A stretch of DNA of 64,000 nt from Naasia sp. SYSU D00057 (GCF_017916505.1 NZ_JAFMSZ010000002.1:1-64000), one strand, 5' to 3'. Counted from the first letter of the stretch, positions 1 through 10,238 are shown. Numbers and translations are program-made. The notes: generated from the sequence alone by a model not told the origin.

Positions 1-531
1 TTCCTCCACCGCGTCGAGCGCAGCGGGGAGGGAGGGACCGGAGACCACGGGTCCGTGGTTGCTGAGGAGCAGGGCGCGATGGTCGGCGGCCACCTGCTCG
101 GCCAAGGGCTCCAGAGAAGAATCCCCAGGCGCGTGGAACGGGATCAGGGGCAGCCGGCCGATGCGCATGACGAAGTAGGCGGTGAGCGGCGGCAGCGCGT
201 TCTGCGGGTCGAGCCCGTCGAGGCACGAGACGGCAGCGGCATGCGTGGAGTGCGTGTGCACGACGGCGCGGTCGCCCGGCCGGGCGCGCAGCATGGCGGC
301 GTGGAGGAACGCCTCCTTGGACGGCTTCGGGCCGTCGACGTGCCGGCCGCGGACATCGATGGTCGAGATGTCGTCCTCGGCGAGACTCCCGAGGCTGCCG
401 CCCGTGGGAGTTACGAGGATGCTGTCGCCGTCGCGCACGCTGACGTTCCCGGTGCTGCCATGGGTGAGACCACGGGAGAAGAGCGAGTGTGCGGCCTCGA
501 CCATCGCCTCCCGCGGGTCGCGGACCCTCAT
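1..531 (-). CDS. otnC: 3-oxo-tetronate 4-phosphate decarboxylase (class II aldolase family), partial
   Basis: The gene runs off the left edge; 177 codons including the start are visible. It is a class II aldolase/adducin-fold protein of the OtnC type, which decarboxylates 3-oxo-tetronate 4-phosphate to dihydroxyacetone phosphate and CO2 in the cytoplasm. Seen in the translation: RGLTHGSTGNVSVR (about residues 20-33), PSKEAFLH, the zinc-ligand segment VVHTHSTHAAAVSC and LLSNHGPVV. Its ATG overlaps the stop of the kinase gene before it by 4 nt (ATGA), so translation is probably coupled. The OtnK-type partner favours OtnC over fuculose- or ribulose-phosphate aldolases. The missing C-terminus cannot be judged. 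Confidence 0.85.
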   Translation of the reverse strand, partial: MRVRDPREAMVEAAHSLFSRGLTHGSTGNVSVRDGDSILVTPTGGSLGSLAEDDISTIDVRGRHVDGPKPSKEAFLHAAMLRARPGDRAVVHTHSTHAAAVSCLDGLDPQNALPPLTAYFVMRIGRLPLIPFHAPGDSSLEPLAEQVAADHRALLLSNHGPVVSGPSLPAALDAVEE

Positions 532-1796
532 GCGCGCACCTCCTGGTCGGACGGGATGGAGACCGCGCGCACGAGGAGCTCGGGGTCCCCGAAGTTGCCG
601 GACTTCAGCAGCAAGGCGAGCCCGTCCGGTGTGTAGATCCACGGGACGCCGGGCGCGGCCTCCGCGCCGATCACTCCCCCGGTCGCGCCGAGGGCGCCGA
701 CGACCGCGCCGGAGGTCTCGCCGCCGGCGACGACGAGCCGACGGACGCCGCGTGCGACGAGCCCTGTCGCAATCCGACCGGCCGCGTCCTCGAGAATTCG
801 TGATGCGGCGTCCACACCGAGTTCGTCCTGCACCCGGCGCAGCTGTTGAGGTGGGACGGAGGAGTAGATCAGCGGCGGAGTGCTGCGCTCGGCCGAGTCG
901 TACCAGGCGAGGGCGCGGCGAGCGAGCTCCGCCGCATCGGGCACTCCGGCGGCGTCGAGGAAGTAGGAGTCATGCGACGAGAGCATGACGGCGACCTGCT
1001 CGAGTGTCCGGTACGAGCAGCTCCCGGCCAGCACGACGGCCGGCACCTGCCCCACCGGATCCGGGGCAAGGGTCTCCGGGACGGCGCGACCGGCGGCGGC
1101 GAGCGCCCGCCCCAGCCCCCCAGCCAGTCCGGCGCCACCACCGATGAGGACGTGGTCGACGACTGCGCCGCCGATGGCGACGAGGTCGGCGGCCTCGATC
1201 GCGTCGATCACCGCATACCGGTCCCCGATGTCAGCGTGGCGCGCCAACTCCGCGGCCACGGCGTACGGTCCCCGACGCACCACGTCGTGAGCGATCAGGC
1301 CGACGCTGCCGCTCGTCTGCGGTTCGAGCACACGAGGGATGAACGAGTCGGTCATCGGTGTGAGCGGATGGTGGCGCATCGGCGACTCCGACAGCAGCAC
1401 TGGCCCGACGAAGAGGTACCCCAGGTACTGGGTCCGCCCGTGCTCGGGCGAGGCGGGGACCATCGCGACGAGTCCCGCCGCGAATCGCTCCGCGAGCGCG
1501 TCGGCCACCGGGCCGATATTGCCGTCGGGGCGGGAGTCGAAGGTGGAGCAGTACTTGAAGTAGAACTGCCGGGCGCCGTGAGTCTCCAGCCAGTCGGCCG
1601 CCGCGAGCGACTGATCCACCGCGTCCGCTGTTGGGATCGTCCTCGTCTTGAGGCCGACGACGACGGCATCGTGCTCGGGCAGGTCGAGGTCACCGGACGG
1701 GAGCCCGAAGAGCACCACCGTTCTGAGTCCCGCCCGCCGGAAGGCGACCGCAACGTCGGTCGCACCAGTGAAGTCGTCCGCGATCGCGCCGATCAC
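528..1796 (-). CDS. otnK: 3-oxo-tetronate kinase, DUF1537 four-carbon acid sugar kinase family
   Basis: A 422-residue cytoplasmic kinase, the normal length for the four-carbon acid sugar kinase family. It should phosphorylate the 4-position of a 3-oxo-tetronate (from threonate or erythronate) with ATP, giving the substrate of the OtnC decarboxylase encoded next. The N-terminal substrate domain opens with AIADDFTGATD at residues 4-14, and the C-terminal nucleotide domain carries VVAGGETSGAVVGAL near residue 360. The start overlaps the stop of the racemase-like gene by 4 nt. D-threonate kinase (DtnK) belongs to the same family but normally works with PdxA2, which is absent here; the class II aldolase partner makes OtnK the better call. 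The true substrate remains inferred. Confidence 0.85.
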   Translation of the reverse strand: MIGAIADDFTGATDVAVAFRRAGLRTVVLFGLPSGDLDLPEHDAVVVGLKTRTIPTADAVDQSLAAADWLETHGARQFYFKYCSTFDSRPDGNIGPVADALAERFAAGLVAMVPASPEHGRTQYLGYLFVGPVLLSESPMRHHPLTPMTDSFIPRVLEPQTSGSVGLIAHDVVRRGPYAVAAELARHADIGDRYAVIDAIEAADLVAIGGAVVDHVLIGGGAGLAGGLGRALAAAGRAVPETLAPDPVGQVPAVVLAGSCSYRTLEQVAVMLSSHDSYFLDAAGVPDAAELARRALAWYDSAERSTPPLIYSSVPPQQLRRVQDELGVDAASRILEDAAGRIATGLVARGVRRLVVAGGETSGAVVGALGATGGVIGAEAAPGVPWIYTPDGLALLLKSGNFGDPELLVRAVSIPSDQEVRA

Positions 1797-2461
1797 GAGC
1801 GGAGCCGTTCCCCGAGCAGACTGGCGGCCTTGCCGGGCCCTGTCAGGACCGGGAGGCCGAGGCGCTGCTCCAAGAGCTGCGCTGCCGGTGCGAGCGAGTA
1901 CTGGGCGAAGATGACAGCGTCCGCGGACCCGACGGTGTGCTCGACAGCGTCGGCGATGGCCGACGCCGCACCGGCCGCGTCGCCCGCCCGGCTCGGTGCG
2001 AGGGCGGCGGGTGCGAACACCGGGTGGATCTCGAGCCCGTCCGCCGCGTCGCCGAGGTGCTCACGCAGGCGAGTGGTCGAGTCGGCGAGGGCCAGTTCGA
2101 CCGAGGAGACGAGGTAGATCGACGAGTAGCCGCCCGTCCGCACCGCCTCGAAGGCTGCGTCGTCCGGTCCGAGAACCGGGATTGTCGCGCCGGCCGCAAT
2201 GTCGCGGGCGACGAAGCCGTAGAGCGAGCATGTGAGCAGCACGGCGTCGGCGCCCTCGCGGATGGCGTGGTCGATGAGCCGGCGCATGCGCGCGTCCAGC
2301 TCACCGGTCACCCCGCCGGCCTCGTTCGCGTCGTCGATCAGCCGGTCATCGAGAATGTTCCACACACGCGCGTCCGGCATGGCTTCCTCGAGTGCGGCGA
2401 CGGCGGGCGGGATCGCCGCGGGGACGGCGCTCACGAGGGCGACGAGGGGACCGGTTCGCAT
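1793..2461 (-). CDS. Asp/Glu racemase-superfamily protein of the threonate-type operon
   Basis: A 222-residue protein of the aspartate/glutamate/hydantoin racemase superfamily. Cofactor-independent racemases use two cysteines; here the first is present in VLLTCSLYGF (about residue 97) but the place where the second is expected reads VIFAQYSLAP, with no cysteine. A classical two-base racemase mechanism is therefore unlikely. Similar single-cysteine proteins occur beside DUF1537 kinases, so an isomerase or lyase role on a C4 acid is possible but unproven. It is sandwiched between the dehydrogenase (6-nt gap) and otnK (4-nt overlap), and clearly belongs to the operon. Confidence 0.7.
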   Translation of the reverse strand: MRTGPLVALVSAVPAAIPPAVAALEEAMPDARVWNILDDRLIDDANEAGGVTGELDARMRRLIDHAIREGADAVLLTCSLYGFVARDIAAGATIPVLGPDDAAFEAVRTGGYSSIYLVSSVELALADSTTRLREHLGDAADGLEIHPVFAPAALAPSRAGDAAGAASAIADAVEHTVGSADAVIFAQYSLAPAAQLLEQRLGLPVLTGPGKAASLLGERLRS

Positions 2462-2467
2462 CTTGGC

Positions 2468-3568
2468 TCAGGCTCCCTGGGCGGCGGGGACACCGGATCG
2501 CGTGGCGGCGACGACGGCGTCGGTGAACTCGGTCGTGCTGGCCGACCCGCCCATGTCCTTCGTCGCGGTCCCCTCGACGACGGTCCGCTCGACGGCGTCC
2601 TCGACGATGTCGGCGGCGGCGAGGATCGCGTCGTCCTGGAACTTGGCGCCGAGCCAGCGCAGCAGCATCGCCGACGAGAGGATCATTGCGATCGGGTTGG
2701 CGATGTTGCGTCCCGCGATGTCGGGGGCGCTGCCGTGCGACGCTTGCGCCATCGCGTGCGTGTCCGAGGAGTTGATCGACGGGGCGATGCCGAGAGATCC
2801 GGCCACCTCGCCCGCCAGGTCGGAGAGGATGTCGCCGAACATGTTCTCCGTGACGATGACGTCGAAGCGGTTCGCGCGGCGCACCAGGTGCACGGTGGCG
2901 GCGTCGATGTGGAAGTCGTTGACCTCCACGTCCGGGTATTGCTGGGCCACCTCGCGGGTGACGTCGCGGAACAGGCCGGTGGTCAGTCGTAGCACGTTGG
3001 CCTTGTGCACGATGGTCACCTTCTTCGACCGCGTGCGCGCCAGCTTGAACGCCTCGTGCGCAATGCGCTCGGTGGCCTTGCGGGTGATGATGCCGTGGGC
3101 GATCGCGACGTCCGGGGTCGGCATGAACTCGCCAGTGCCGGCGAACGTGTTGCGGTCGGCGTAGAACCCCTCGGTGTTCTCGCGCACGATGACGAGGTCC
3201 GTGCCTGGCACGATCGCGTTTCCGCCCGGGAACGCCTTCGCGGGGCGGATGTTGGCGTACAGCTGGAAGTGCTTGCGGATGGTGCCGCTGGGGTTGAGCT
3301 TCGACTTGTGTGGCTCCGGGTAGGAGGCGCTGTCGTGCGGGCCGAGGAGCCAGGCGTCGACGTTGTCGAGGGCTTCGAGGGTCGCCGACGGAACGGCGTC
3401 GCCGTACTCGTCGATCGCGGCGCGGCCGAGCGGCAGCTCGGTCCACTCGATCGGGGACGCGCCCGCTGCCGCGACCGCGGCGTCGAGGATGGCGACGGCG
3501 GACGGGACGATCTCGGGTCCGATGCCGTCGCCCAGGAGGACGCCGAGGCGGTACTGGTTGGTGGTCAC
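2468..3568 (-). CDS. NAD-dependent isocitrate/isopropylmalate dehydrogenase-family enzyme
   Basis: A 366-residue beta-decarboxylating hydroxyacid dehydrogenase (isopropylmalate / tartrate / D-malate dehydrogenase family). It shows the N-terminal GVLLGDGIGPEIV, the VRENTEGFYA loop, the catalytic KANVLRLT lysine segment and the metal-binding FGDILSDLAGEV and HGSAPDIAG motifs. In this context it probably oxidises, perhaps oxidatively decarboxylates, a hydroxy-acid taken up by the neighbouring transporter. A leuB role is unlikely because no leucine gene is nearby and the KSKLNPSGTIRKHF segment differs from LeuB. It lies 31 nt after the ABC ATPase gene and 6 nt before the racemase-like gene in the operon. 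Confidence 0.75.
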   Translation of the reverse strand: MTTNQYRLGVLLGDGIGPEIVPSAVAILDAAVAAAGASPIEWTELPLGRAAIDEYGDAVPSATLEALDNVDAWLLGPHDSASYPEPHKSKLNPSGTIRKHFQLYANIRPAKAFPGGNAIVPGTDLVIVRENTEGFYADRNTFAGTGEFMPTPDVAIAHGIITRKATERIAHEAFKLARTRSKKVTIVHKANVLRLTTGLFRDVTREVAQQYPDVEVNDFHIDAATVHLVRRANRFDVIVTENMFGDILSDLAGEVAGSLGIAPSINSSDTHAMAQASHGSAPDIAGRNIANPIAMILSSAMLLRWLGAKFQDDAILAAADIVEDAVERTVVEGTATKDMGGSASTTEFTDAVVAATRSGVPAAQGA

Positions 3569-3599
3569 AGGGGTTTTCCTCTCGTGGTGGCTTCGCTGA

Positions 3600-4722
<1,123 letters not shown>

Positions 4723-4730
<8 letters not shown>

Positions 4731-6501
4731 CGATCTTGTTTCCCTTCATGAGCAGGCCGGCGACACCGACGAAGACGGCGGTGATGACGATCTGGATGGT
4801 GGCGAGAGCGGCGACGGAACCCGAGTTGCCCTGGACCCAGAGCTCGAGCATCGTCGTGCCGATGACATTGGTCTTGGCGGACCCCAGGAAGATCGCGGGC
4901 GAGTACTCCTTGAGCATCGTGACGAACGAGAGCACCAGGGCGGCACCGAATGCGGGGGTGATGAGCCGCGAGAGGATGCGGGTGAAGGTCCGCAGCCAGT
5001 CCGCGCCGGAGACGCGGGCGGCGTTGTCGAGCTCCTCCCCCACCTGCATCACCGCCGGTGAGATGGACCCGAAGGCGCTCGGCAGCGCGCGGAGGCCGAA
5101 ACCGATGATGATCGCGGCCAGGGTGCCCTGGACAATGGCGCCGAGCCCGAACGGCGCGAACGCGAACGCCCAGAACAGGCCGATTCCGATGATGAGTCCG
5201 GGCATCGCCTGCGGGGCGAGGGCCAGGTACTCGATCAGCTTGCGGTAGCGGAATGTCGAGCGGCGGGCAACGACCACGGCGATCGTGGCAAGAACGCTGA
5301 CGAGCACGGCGCCTACGGCTGCGACGATCAGGCTGTTGCGGATCGAGGCGAGGTAGACCGGGAACTCCCAGATGCGCTGGTAGTTCGCGAGGGTGAGTGC
5401 GTTGAACGGGTTGGCCAGCGGGGTGAAGAAGGCCGTGAAGGACCGGAACACGAGTCCACCGATGGGGATGACCGCACCGAAGAGGAGGTAGATCACGATG
5501 AAGACCACGGCCGGCCACTTGATCCAGCCGAGGTCGAGCAGTCGCGGCCGCGTTGCCTTGCCACGCACGGAGACGAACCGCTTCGCCTCCCGCAGCAGCT
5601 TCCCCTGAATGACCACGAGGAGAACGGTGACGAGCAGGATGATCGTCGACGCGGCGCCGAGGATGCCGTAGTCCGGGTTGATGGACTGCAGGCCGTTCTT
5701 GTAGAGGAACGTCGCGAAGACGGTGATGCCGACCGGCTGGCCGTACAGCAGCGGCACACTCAGCGTCTCAACGGACATCGAGAACACGAGAATCGAGCTG
5801 TAGACCACCGGCGGCCGCAGCATGGGGACCACCACGCTGCGCAAAATCTGGAACGGGCCGGCGCCGACGGTCTGCGCCGCGCCCTCCAGGCTCGCGTCCG
5901 CATTGCGCAGTGCGTTAGCGCAGAAGAGGTAGGCAATTGGGGCCAGGGCAACCGCCTCGGTCAAAGCCATGCCGGGGATCGTGTAGAGGTCCCAGGGCAC
6001 TGTGCCTACGGCGGAGCGAACCCACGTGCTGACGAAGCCGGCGGGCCCGTACATCGTGATCCAGCCGAAGCCGAGGATCAGGGAGGAGATGAAGAAGGGC
6101 CACTGCATGCCGACGCCGAAGATGCGCCGGCCGGGGATGTCGGTGCGGACCACGACGATCGCCATGGGAACGGCGATGAGGATGGTGAGTATCGTCGTCA
6201 GGCCGGCGAACGCCAGTGTGGTCAGGGCGACCATGCCGAAGTCCGCCTCGGTGAACAGCCGGACGAAGTTGTCGAGGGTGAAGACGCCGCCCGACTCGTA
6301 GAGCGGCCGATCCGAGAGCGCCTGGATCAGCGTGGGAACCACCGGGGCGAGGACGAGCACCGCGAGGACGATGATCGTGGCCCAGTAGAGCCAGCTGCTG
6401 CGGTCCGCGCCGAGGAGGCTGCGATAGCGAGGGGCGGGATACTGCTCGGGGCCGTTGGGGGCGGCGTCCGCGCCGCGGGGCCGGGTCAGCACGTTCGTCA
6501 T
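4723..6501 (-). CDS. ABC transporter permease with two fused permease domains (FbpB/ThiP type)
   Basis: A 592-residue membrane protein with about twelve hydrophobic segments in two halves, each a binding-protein-dependent permease domain, so one chain replaces the usual permease pair. Each half has a cytoplasmic EAA-type coupling loop: GAAQTVGAGPFQILRSVVVP in the first and ELDNAARVSGADWLRTFTR in the second. This architecture is usual for ferric iron (FbpB) and thiamine (ThiP) type importers. It follows the GntR gene by 92 nt and overlaps the ATPase gene by 8 nt. The cargo cannot be read from the sequence; the catabolic neighbours suggest a C4 sugar acid or related anion. Confidence 0.85.
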
Positions 6502-6593
6502 GACGCGCTCCCTCCGGTCCGGCTGGGCTTCGACATGTCATCTCTCCTTCGAGTGCAGTGCTGGGTTCGTGGGTGGGCGGGAGGGCCCTGTGG

Positions 6594-7280
6594 TCAGACG
6601 GTGGGAGTAGGCGAACCTGGGACGCCCAGCCGGAAGGCGGCCTTTGCGCCGAGGCTCGCGCCGATGTGCTTCCGCATCGTCTCGGCGGCGAGCTCGCCGT
6701 CGCCGGCGATGATGCTGTCGAGCAGGAGCTGGTGCTCCGAAGCGCGCTCATCGCGCTCCGGCTGGTCGCGCGGCACCTGGAGGCCGACGAGGCGGTAGCG
6801 GTCCGCCTTGTCCCAAAGGCCGTCGAGCGTCGCGGCGAGGATGTCGTTGTGCGCCGCGAGATAGATCGCGCGGTGGAAGCGCCGGTGCGCGATCAGCTGC
6901 GAGAGCGCGGGGTCGTTCGGCAGCGGCACCATCCCGGTCGCCGCCGCGCGGAGTTCGGCGATGTCCTCCCGGGTGCGGCGCTGCGCCGCGAGGGACGCGG
7001 CCAGCGGGTCGAGCGCGAGGCGGATCTCGACGAGATCCCTGGCCTCCTCCGAGGAGAGGTCGGTGACCCGCGCGTCCCGGTGTGACTGCAGCTCGACGAG
7101 CCCCTCAGTGGACAGCCGGCGCAGCGCCTCGCGCAAGGGGGTGGTGCTGATGCCCAGCTCCTTCGCGAGGGTCGCCTGGTTGAGCACCTGACCTGGGCCG
7201 TACTGATGGGCCAGGATCCGGTCGCGCACGAGCCCGTAGGCGAACTGGCTCTTGGTCGAGTAGGACTCTGCGGTCGTCAT
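6594..7280 (-). CDS. GntR-family transcriptional regulator (FadR/FCD subfamily)
   Basis: A 228-residue regulator with an N-terminal winged helix (LAKELGISTTPLREALRRL, about residues 38-56) and a C-terminal all-helical FCD ligand domain (RLALDPLAASLA, HRRFHRAIYLAAHN, EHQLLLDSIIAGD). FCD domains bind small organic acids, often through a metal held by histidines. The ATG at 7280 is chosen over upstream codons because GGAGG lies 8 nt before it. It is the first gene of the seven-gene catabolic operon, so it is probably autoregulated. The palindrome at 7320-7333 lies in its own promoter and a second half-matching site sits before the divergent rraA operon. Confidence 0.88.
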   Translation of the reverse strand: MTTAESYSTKSQFAYGLVRDRILAHQYGPGQVLNQATLAKELGISTTPLREALRRLSTEGLVELQSHRDARVTDLSSEEARDLVEIRLALDPLAASLAAQRRTREDIAELRAAATGMVPLPNDPALSQLIAHRRFHRAIYLAAHNDILAATLDGLWDKADRYRLVGLQVPRDQPERDERASEHQLLLDSIIAGDGELAAETMRKHIGASLGAKAAFRLGVPGSPTPTV

Positions 7281-7319
7281 TGTCAGCACCTCCGCGATGG
7301 ACTGTAACAGCATCGAGGC

Positions 7320-7333
7320 GAGGTTATAACCTC
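7320..7333. promoter_or_regulatory. Putative GntR operator 1, perfect 14-bp palindrome
   Basis: GAGGTTATAACCTC is self-complementary over 14 bp and lies 40 bp before the GntR start. Its core GTTATAAC fits the GT-N4-AC pattern typical of FCD-type GntR boxes and overlaps a TTATAA -10-like element. Confidence 0.6.
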
Positions 7334-7453
7334 CGATTTCCGTGCGCCGCGCGACGCAGGCGGCTACACCCGCCCGGCTGCCTTAGAAACATGCGGAAGT
7401 TCCCTCCCGTCGCGCAGTGAAAACTTCTTGAGGGCTGCAGGTGTCACATCTTC

Positions 7454-7461
7454 GTTATAAC
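7454..7461. promoter_or_regulatory. Putative GntR operator 2 (GTTATAAC core)
   Basis: The same 8-bp palindromic core as operator 1 recurs 71 bp before the rraA start, with weaker flanks (CGTTATAACC). TATAAC within it may be the -10 element of the rraA promoter, so bound GntR would block both divergent operons. Confidence 0.5.
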
Positions 7462-7531
7462 CTTCCCTGCAACGCGGCGATGATCCGTCTCCGCGTCGCC
7501 ACCGCCGTCGTCGGCGAGAGAAGGAGCGATG

Positions 7532-7999
7532 ATGCCTCAGCCCACCGCGGACCTGTACGACGAGTTCGGGGAGGAGCTCCAGTCCGTCTGGACGCAGTTC
7601 CGCTCGTTCGGCGGAGTCGCCGACTTCTCCGGTCCCGTGCGAACCGTCCGCTGCTTTGAGGACAACGCCCTGCTGAAGGAGGTCGTCTCCACCCCCGGTG
7701 ACGGAGCGGTTCTGGTCATCGACGGAGGCGGCTCGCTCGAGCGGGCGCTCATGGGCGACCAGATCGCTCTCCTCGCCGCGCAGAACGGCTGGGCCGGCGT
7801 CGTAATCAACGGCGCCATCCGCGACCAGGTCGCCATCTCCCGCATCGAGCTCGGCGTGAAGGCGCTGGGCACGAACCCGCGCAAGAGCACCAAGGAGCGC
7901 ACCGGCGAGGTCGACGTGGAGGTGGAGTTCAGCGGCGTCCGATTCCGCCCGGGCGCCACGCTCTACAGCGACCTCGACGGCATCTTGGTCGAACGGTGA
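7532..7999 (+). CDS. RraA-family protein (possible 4-hydroxy-2-oxo-acid aldolase)
   Basis: A 155-residue protein with the RraA fold; it matches E. coli RraA along its whole length (VRCFEDNALL, VLVIDGGGSLERAL, LYSDLDGILV). True RraA binds and inhibits RNase E, but the same fold includes Mn/Mg-dependent HMG/CHA aldolases and oxaloacetate decarboxylases. GAIRDQVAI keeps the Arg-Asp pair used by the aldolases, and the gene heads a catabolic operon, so an aldolase role is at least as likely. AAGGAG at 7521-7526 is 5 nt from the ATG at 7532 but only 2 nt from the ATG at 7529, so 7532 is preferred. Its stop overlaps the next start (TGATG). Confidence 0.75.
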   Translation: MPQPTADLYDEFGEELQSVWTQFRSFGGVADFSGPVRTVRCFEDNALLKEVVSTPGDGAVLVIDGGGSLERALMGDQIALLAAQNGWAGVVINGAIRDQVAISRIELGVKALGTNPRKSTKERTGEVDVEVEFSGVRFRPGATLYSDLDGILVER

Positions 8000-9369
8000 T
8001 GTTCCGAGCGATCAACCCCGCAACCGGGGAAGCGCTCGGCGAGTACCCCGCGCACACCCGCGAGGAGGTCGATCGCGCGCTCGACGCCGCCGTCGCGGCA
8101 CAGCGAGCATGGCGCCGCACGTCCCCGACGAGCCGGGCAGCGCTATTGAGGGCGGTAGCCAACCGGCTTCGCGACGGGCACGAGCAGTACGCGCAAACGA
8201 TCACCTTGGAGATGGGCAAGCCGATTGGCGAGGCTCGCGCCGAAGTCGAGAAGAGCGCCGTCACCCTGGACTACTACGCGGAGAACGCGGAAGCGTTCCT
8301 GGCATTCGAGGCGATCGAGTCTTCGGCATCCGAAAGCGGCGTCAGCTACGAACCACTCGGGGCCGTTCTTGCGATCATGCCGTGGAACTACCCGTTCTGG
8401 CAGTTCTTCCGCTTCGCGGCACCCGCCCTCGCGGCCGGCAACGCGGCCATCCTCAAGCACGCGGCGAACGTGCCGGGGTGCGCACTGCTTGTGGAGCAGA
8501 TCATCCGCGACGCCGGCGCGCCCGAAGGACTCGTCTCCTCTCTGCTGATCGACTCCGCCGAGGTGGCGGGGCTCATCGCTGACGAGCGCATCGCCGCCGT
8601 CACACTCACGGGATCTACTGAAGTCGGCAGGATCGTGGCAGGCCAGGCCGGGCGGCACCTCAAAAAGCAGGTCCTCGAGCTGGGCGGCTCGGACCCGTTC
8701 CTCGTGCTGGCCGACGCCGACCTGGAGGCAGCGACGACGGTCGCCGTCAAATCCCGGTTCACCGCGAATGGCCAGAGCTGCGTGAACGCGAAGCGCTTCC
8801 TCGTCGTCGAGGAGGTCGCTGACCGCTTCGTCGAGCTGTTCGCCGAGAAGGCCGCCGCCCTGAAGCTGGGCGACCCACTGGAGGAGTCGACGACGATCGG
8901 CCCTCTCGCGCGCGCCAACCTCCGGGATGCCCTGCACGACCAGGTGCGCCGTACCGTCGACGGGGGCGCGACTGTGGTGCTGGGCGGCGAGCCCATCGAC
9001 GGTCCGGGCTACTTCTATCCGCCGACGATCCTCGACCATGTGACCCGCGACGGCGTCGCGTTCACAGAAGAGACGTTCGGCCCCGTCGCCAGCATCACTC
9101 GAGTGCGGGATACCGAAGAGGCGATTGAGCTCGCCAACGCCACCGAGTACGGTCTCGGCGCTGCCGTATGGACCGCGGACCTCGACGAGGCACGGCGCAT
9201 TGTCCCGCGCATCGACGCGGGCGCCGTGTTCGTCAACGGCATGGTGGCCTCGGACGCGCGCCTCCCCTTCGGCGGCATCAAGAACTCCGGCTACGGGCGC
9301 GAGCTGAGCGTCTTCGGCCTCCGCGAATTCGTCAACATCAAGACCGTCTGGATCGGACCTGCACGATGA
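7999..9369 (+). CDS. NAD(P)-dependent aldehyde dehydrogenase (succinate-semialdehyde dehydrogenase-like)
   Basis: A 456-residue ALDH-superfamily enzyme closest to succinate-semialdehyde dehydrogenases (GabD class). The catalytic cysteine is in NGQSCVNAKR (about Cys261), the general base in LELGGSDPF (about Glu227), and the cofactor/oxyanion segment is MPWNYPFWQ. It should oxidise a small aldehyde, possibly one released by the RraA-fold protein encoded before it. The ATG at 7999 shares its A with the rraA stop codon; a GTG at 7996 is a less likely start. The stop overlaps the cupin gene's ATG (ATGA). The exact aldehyde is unknown. Confidence 0.88.
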   Translation: MFRAINPATGEALGEYPAHTREEVDRALDAAVAAQRAWRRTSPTSRAALLRAVANRLRDGHEQYAQTITLEMGKPIGEARAEVEKSAVTLDYYAENAEAFLAFEAIESSASESGVSYEPLGAVLAIMPWNYPFWQFFRFAAPALAAGNAAILKHAANVPGCALLVEQIIRDAGAPEGLVSSLLIDSAEVAGLIADERIAAVTLTGSTEVGRIVAGQAGRHLKKQVLELGGSDPFLVLADADLEAATTVAVKSRFTANGQSCVNAKRFLVVEEVADRFVELFAEKAAALKLGDPLEESTTIGPLARANLRDALHDQVRRTVDGGATVVLGGEPIDGPGYFYPPTILDHVTRDGVAFTEETFGPVASITRVRDTEEAIELANATEYGLGAAVWTADLDEARRIVPRIDAGAVFVNGMVASDARLPFGGIKNSGYGRELSVFGLREFVNIKTVWIGPAR

Positions 9370-10097
9370 GCACCACCGACACGCAACGGCCCCGGATTTT
9401 CCGGCCGGACGAGCTTCCGGCGAACGACCGCGGCAACGGTGCGAGGACCATCCCCCTCGTCACCGCCGCGCGCGGAGGAACGACCTACCTCAACGGGATC
9501 ACCGAATTTGGGCCGGGCTCGTCCATCGCGCACCACACGCACAACGTCGCGGAGTCCGTGATGGTCATCGAGGGCGACGCGATGGTCGACATCGACGGGG
9601 TCGAGACGCGTCTCCGCACCTTCGACACGACGTTCGTCCCGGCGAACATCCCGCATCATTTCACGAACGCGTCCGCGACCGCGTCTATGCGGATCTTCTG
9701 GACCTACGGCTCTCTCGACGCGACACGGACCATCGTTTCGACCGGGAAGCACGGTCGCGTCGACGACGAGAAGGCCTCACGCGACCACGAAGTGAAACCG
9801 GTTCGCGAGATCGCGCAGTTCGACGTCCTGCCGGGCCACGGGGCCGACTTCGAGGAGGCGGTGCGCACGGCCGTCCCGCTGTTCCAAGCCGCACGCGGCT
9901 CCCGGACGCTCACGCTCGAGAAGTCCGAGGAACAGCCGCAGCGCTACACGCTCCTGGTGGGCTGGGAGACGGTGGAGGACCATATGGTGCACTTCAGGGA
10001 GTCGGACGCCTTCCTAGAGTGGCGCGCGCTCATCGGTCCGCACCTCGCCGCACCCCCGCAAGTGGAACACGTCCGCAACGTCCTCACGGGTTTCTAG
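9366..10097 (+). CDS. Cupin - antibiotic biosynthesis monooxygenase (ABM) domain fusion
   Basis: A 243-residue two-domain protein. Residues about 40-115 form a cupin barrel with the metal-ligand pattern HHTHNVAESVMVIEG and a later histidine in PANIPHHFTN. Residues about 135-240 form an ABM-type ferredoxin-like barrel (FDVLPGHGADFEEAV ... YTLLVGWETVEDHMVHFRES). ABM domains act as cofactor-free monooxygenases or small-molecule binding modules. The gene closes the rraA-aldehyde dehydrogenase operon with a 4-nt overlap, so it probably handles an intermediate of that pathway. The domain assignments are firm; the reaction is not known. Confidence 0.8.
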   Translation: MSTTDTQRPRIFRPDELPANDRGNGARTIPLVTAARGGTTYLNGITEFGPGSSIAHHTHNVAESVMVIEGDAMVDIDGVETRLRTFDTTFVPANIPHHFTNASATASMRIFWTYGSLDATRTIVSTGKHGRVDDEKASRDHEVKPVREIAQFDVLPGHGADFEEAVRTAVPLFQAARGSRTLTLEKSEEQPQRYTLLVGWETVEDHMVHFRESDAFLEWRALIGPHLAAPPQVEHVRNVLTGF

Positions 10098-10118
10098 CCG
10101 GCGTACCCGGCGCGGTGG

Positions 10119-10161
10119 TTGGCGGGGAACTGGCGCAAATTCTGCGACAGTTGCCCGCCGA
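10119..10161. terminator. Imperfect hairpin after the rraA operon
   Basis: Arms 10119-10132 and 10148-10161 pair with two mismatches around a 15-nt loop, 21 bp after the cupin gene. There is no T-run; a role as a transcript end is a guess. Confidence 0.35.
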
Positions 10162-10238
10162 CCAGGGCAGTCTGCGTGGAACCGGTTTCCGACGGGCATG
10201 GAGGCTCTCTGCGAGTGAACGTGGACGACGCTCCCTCC

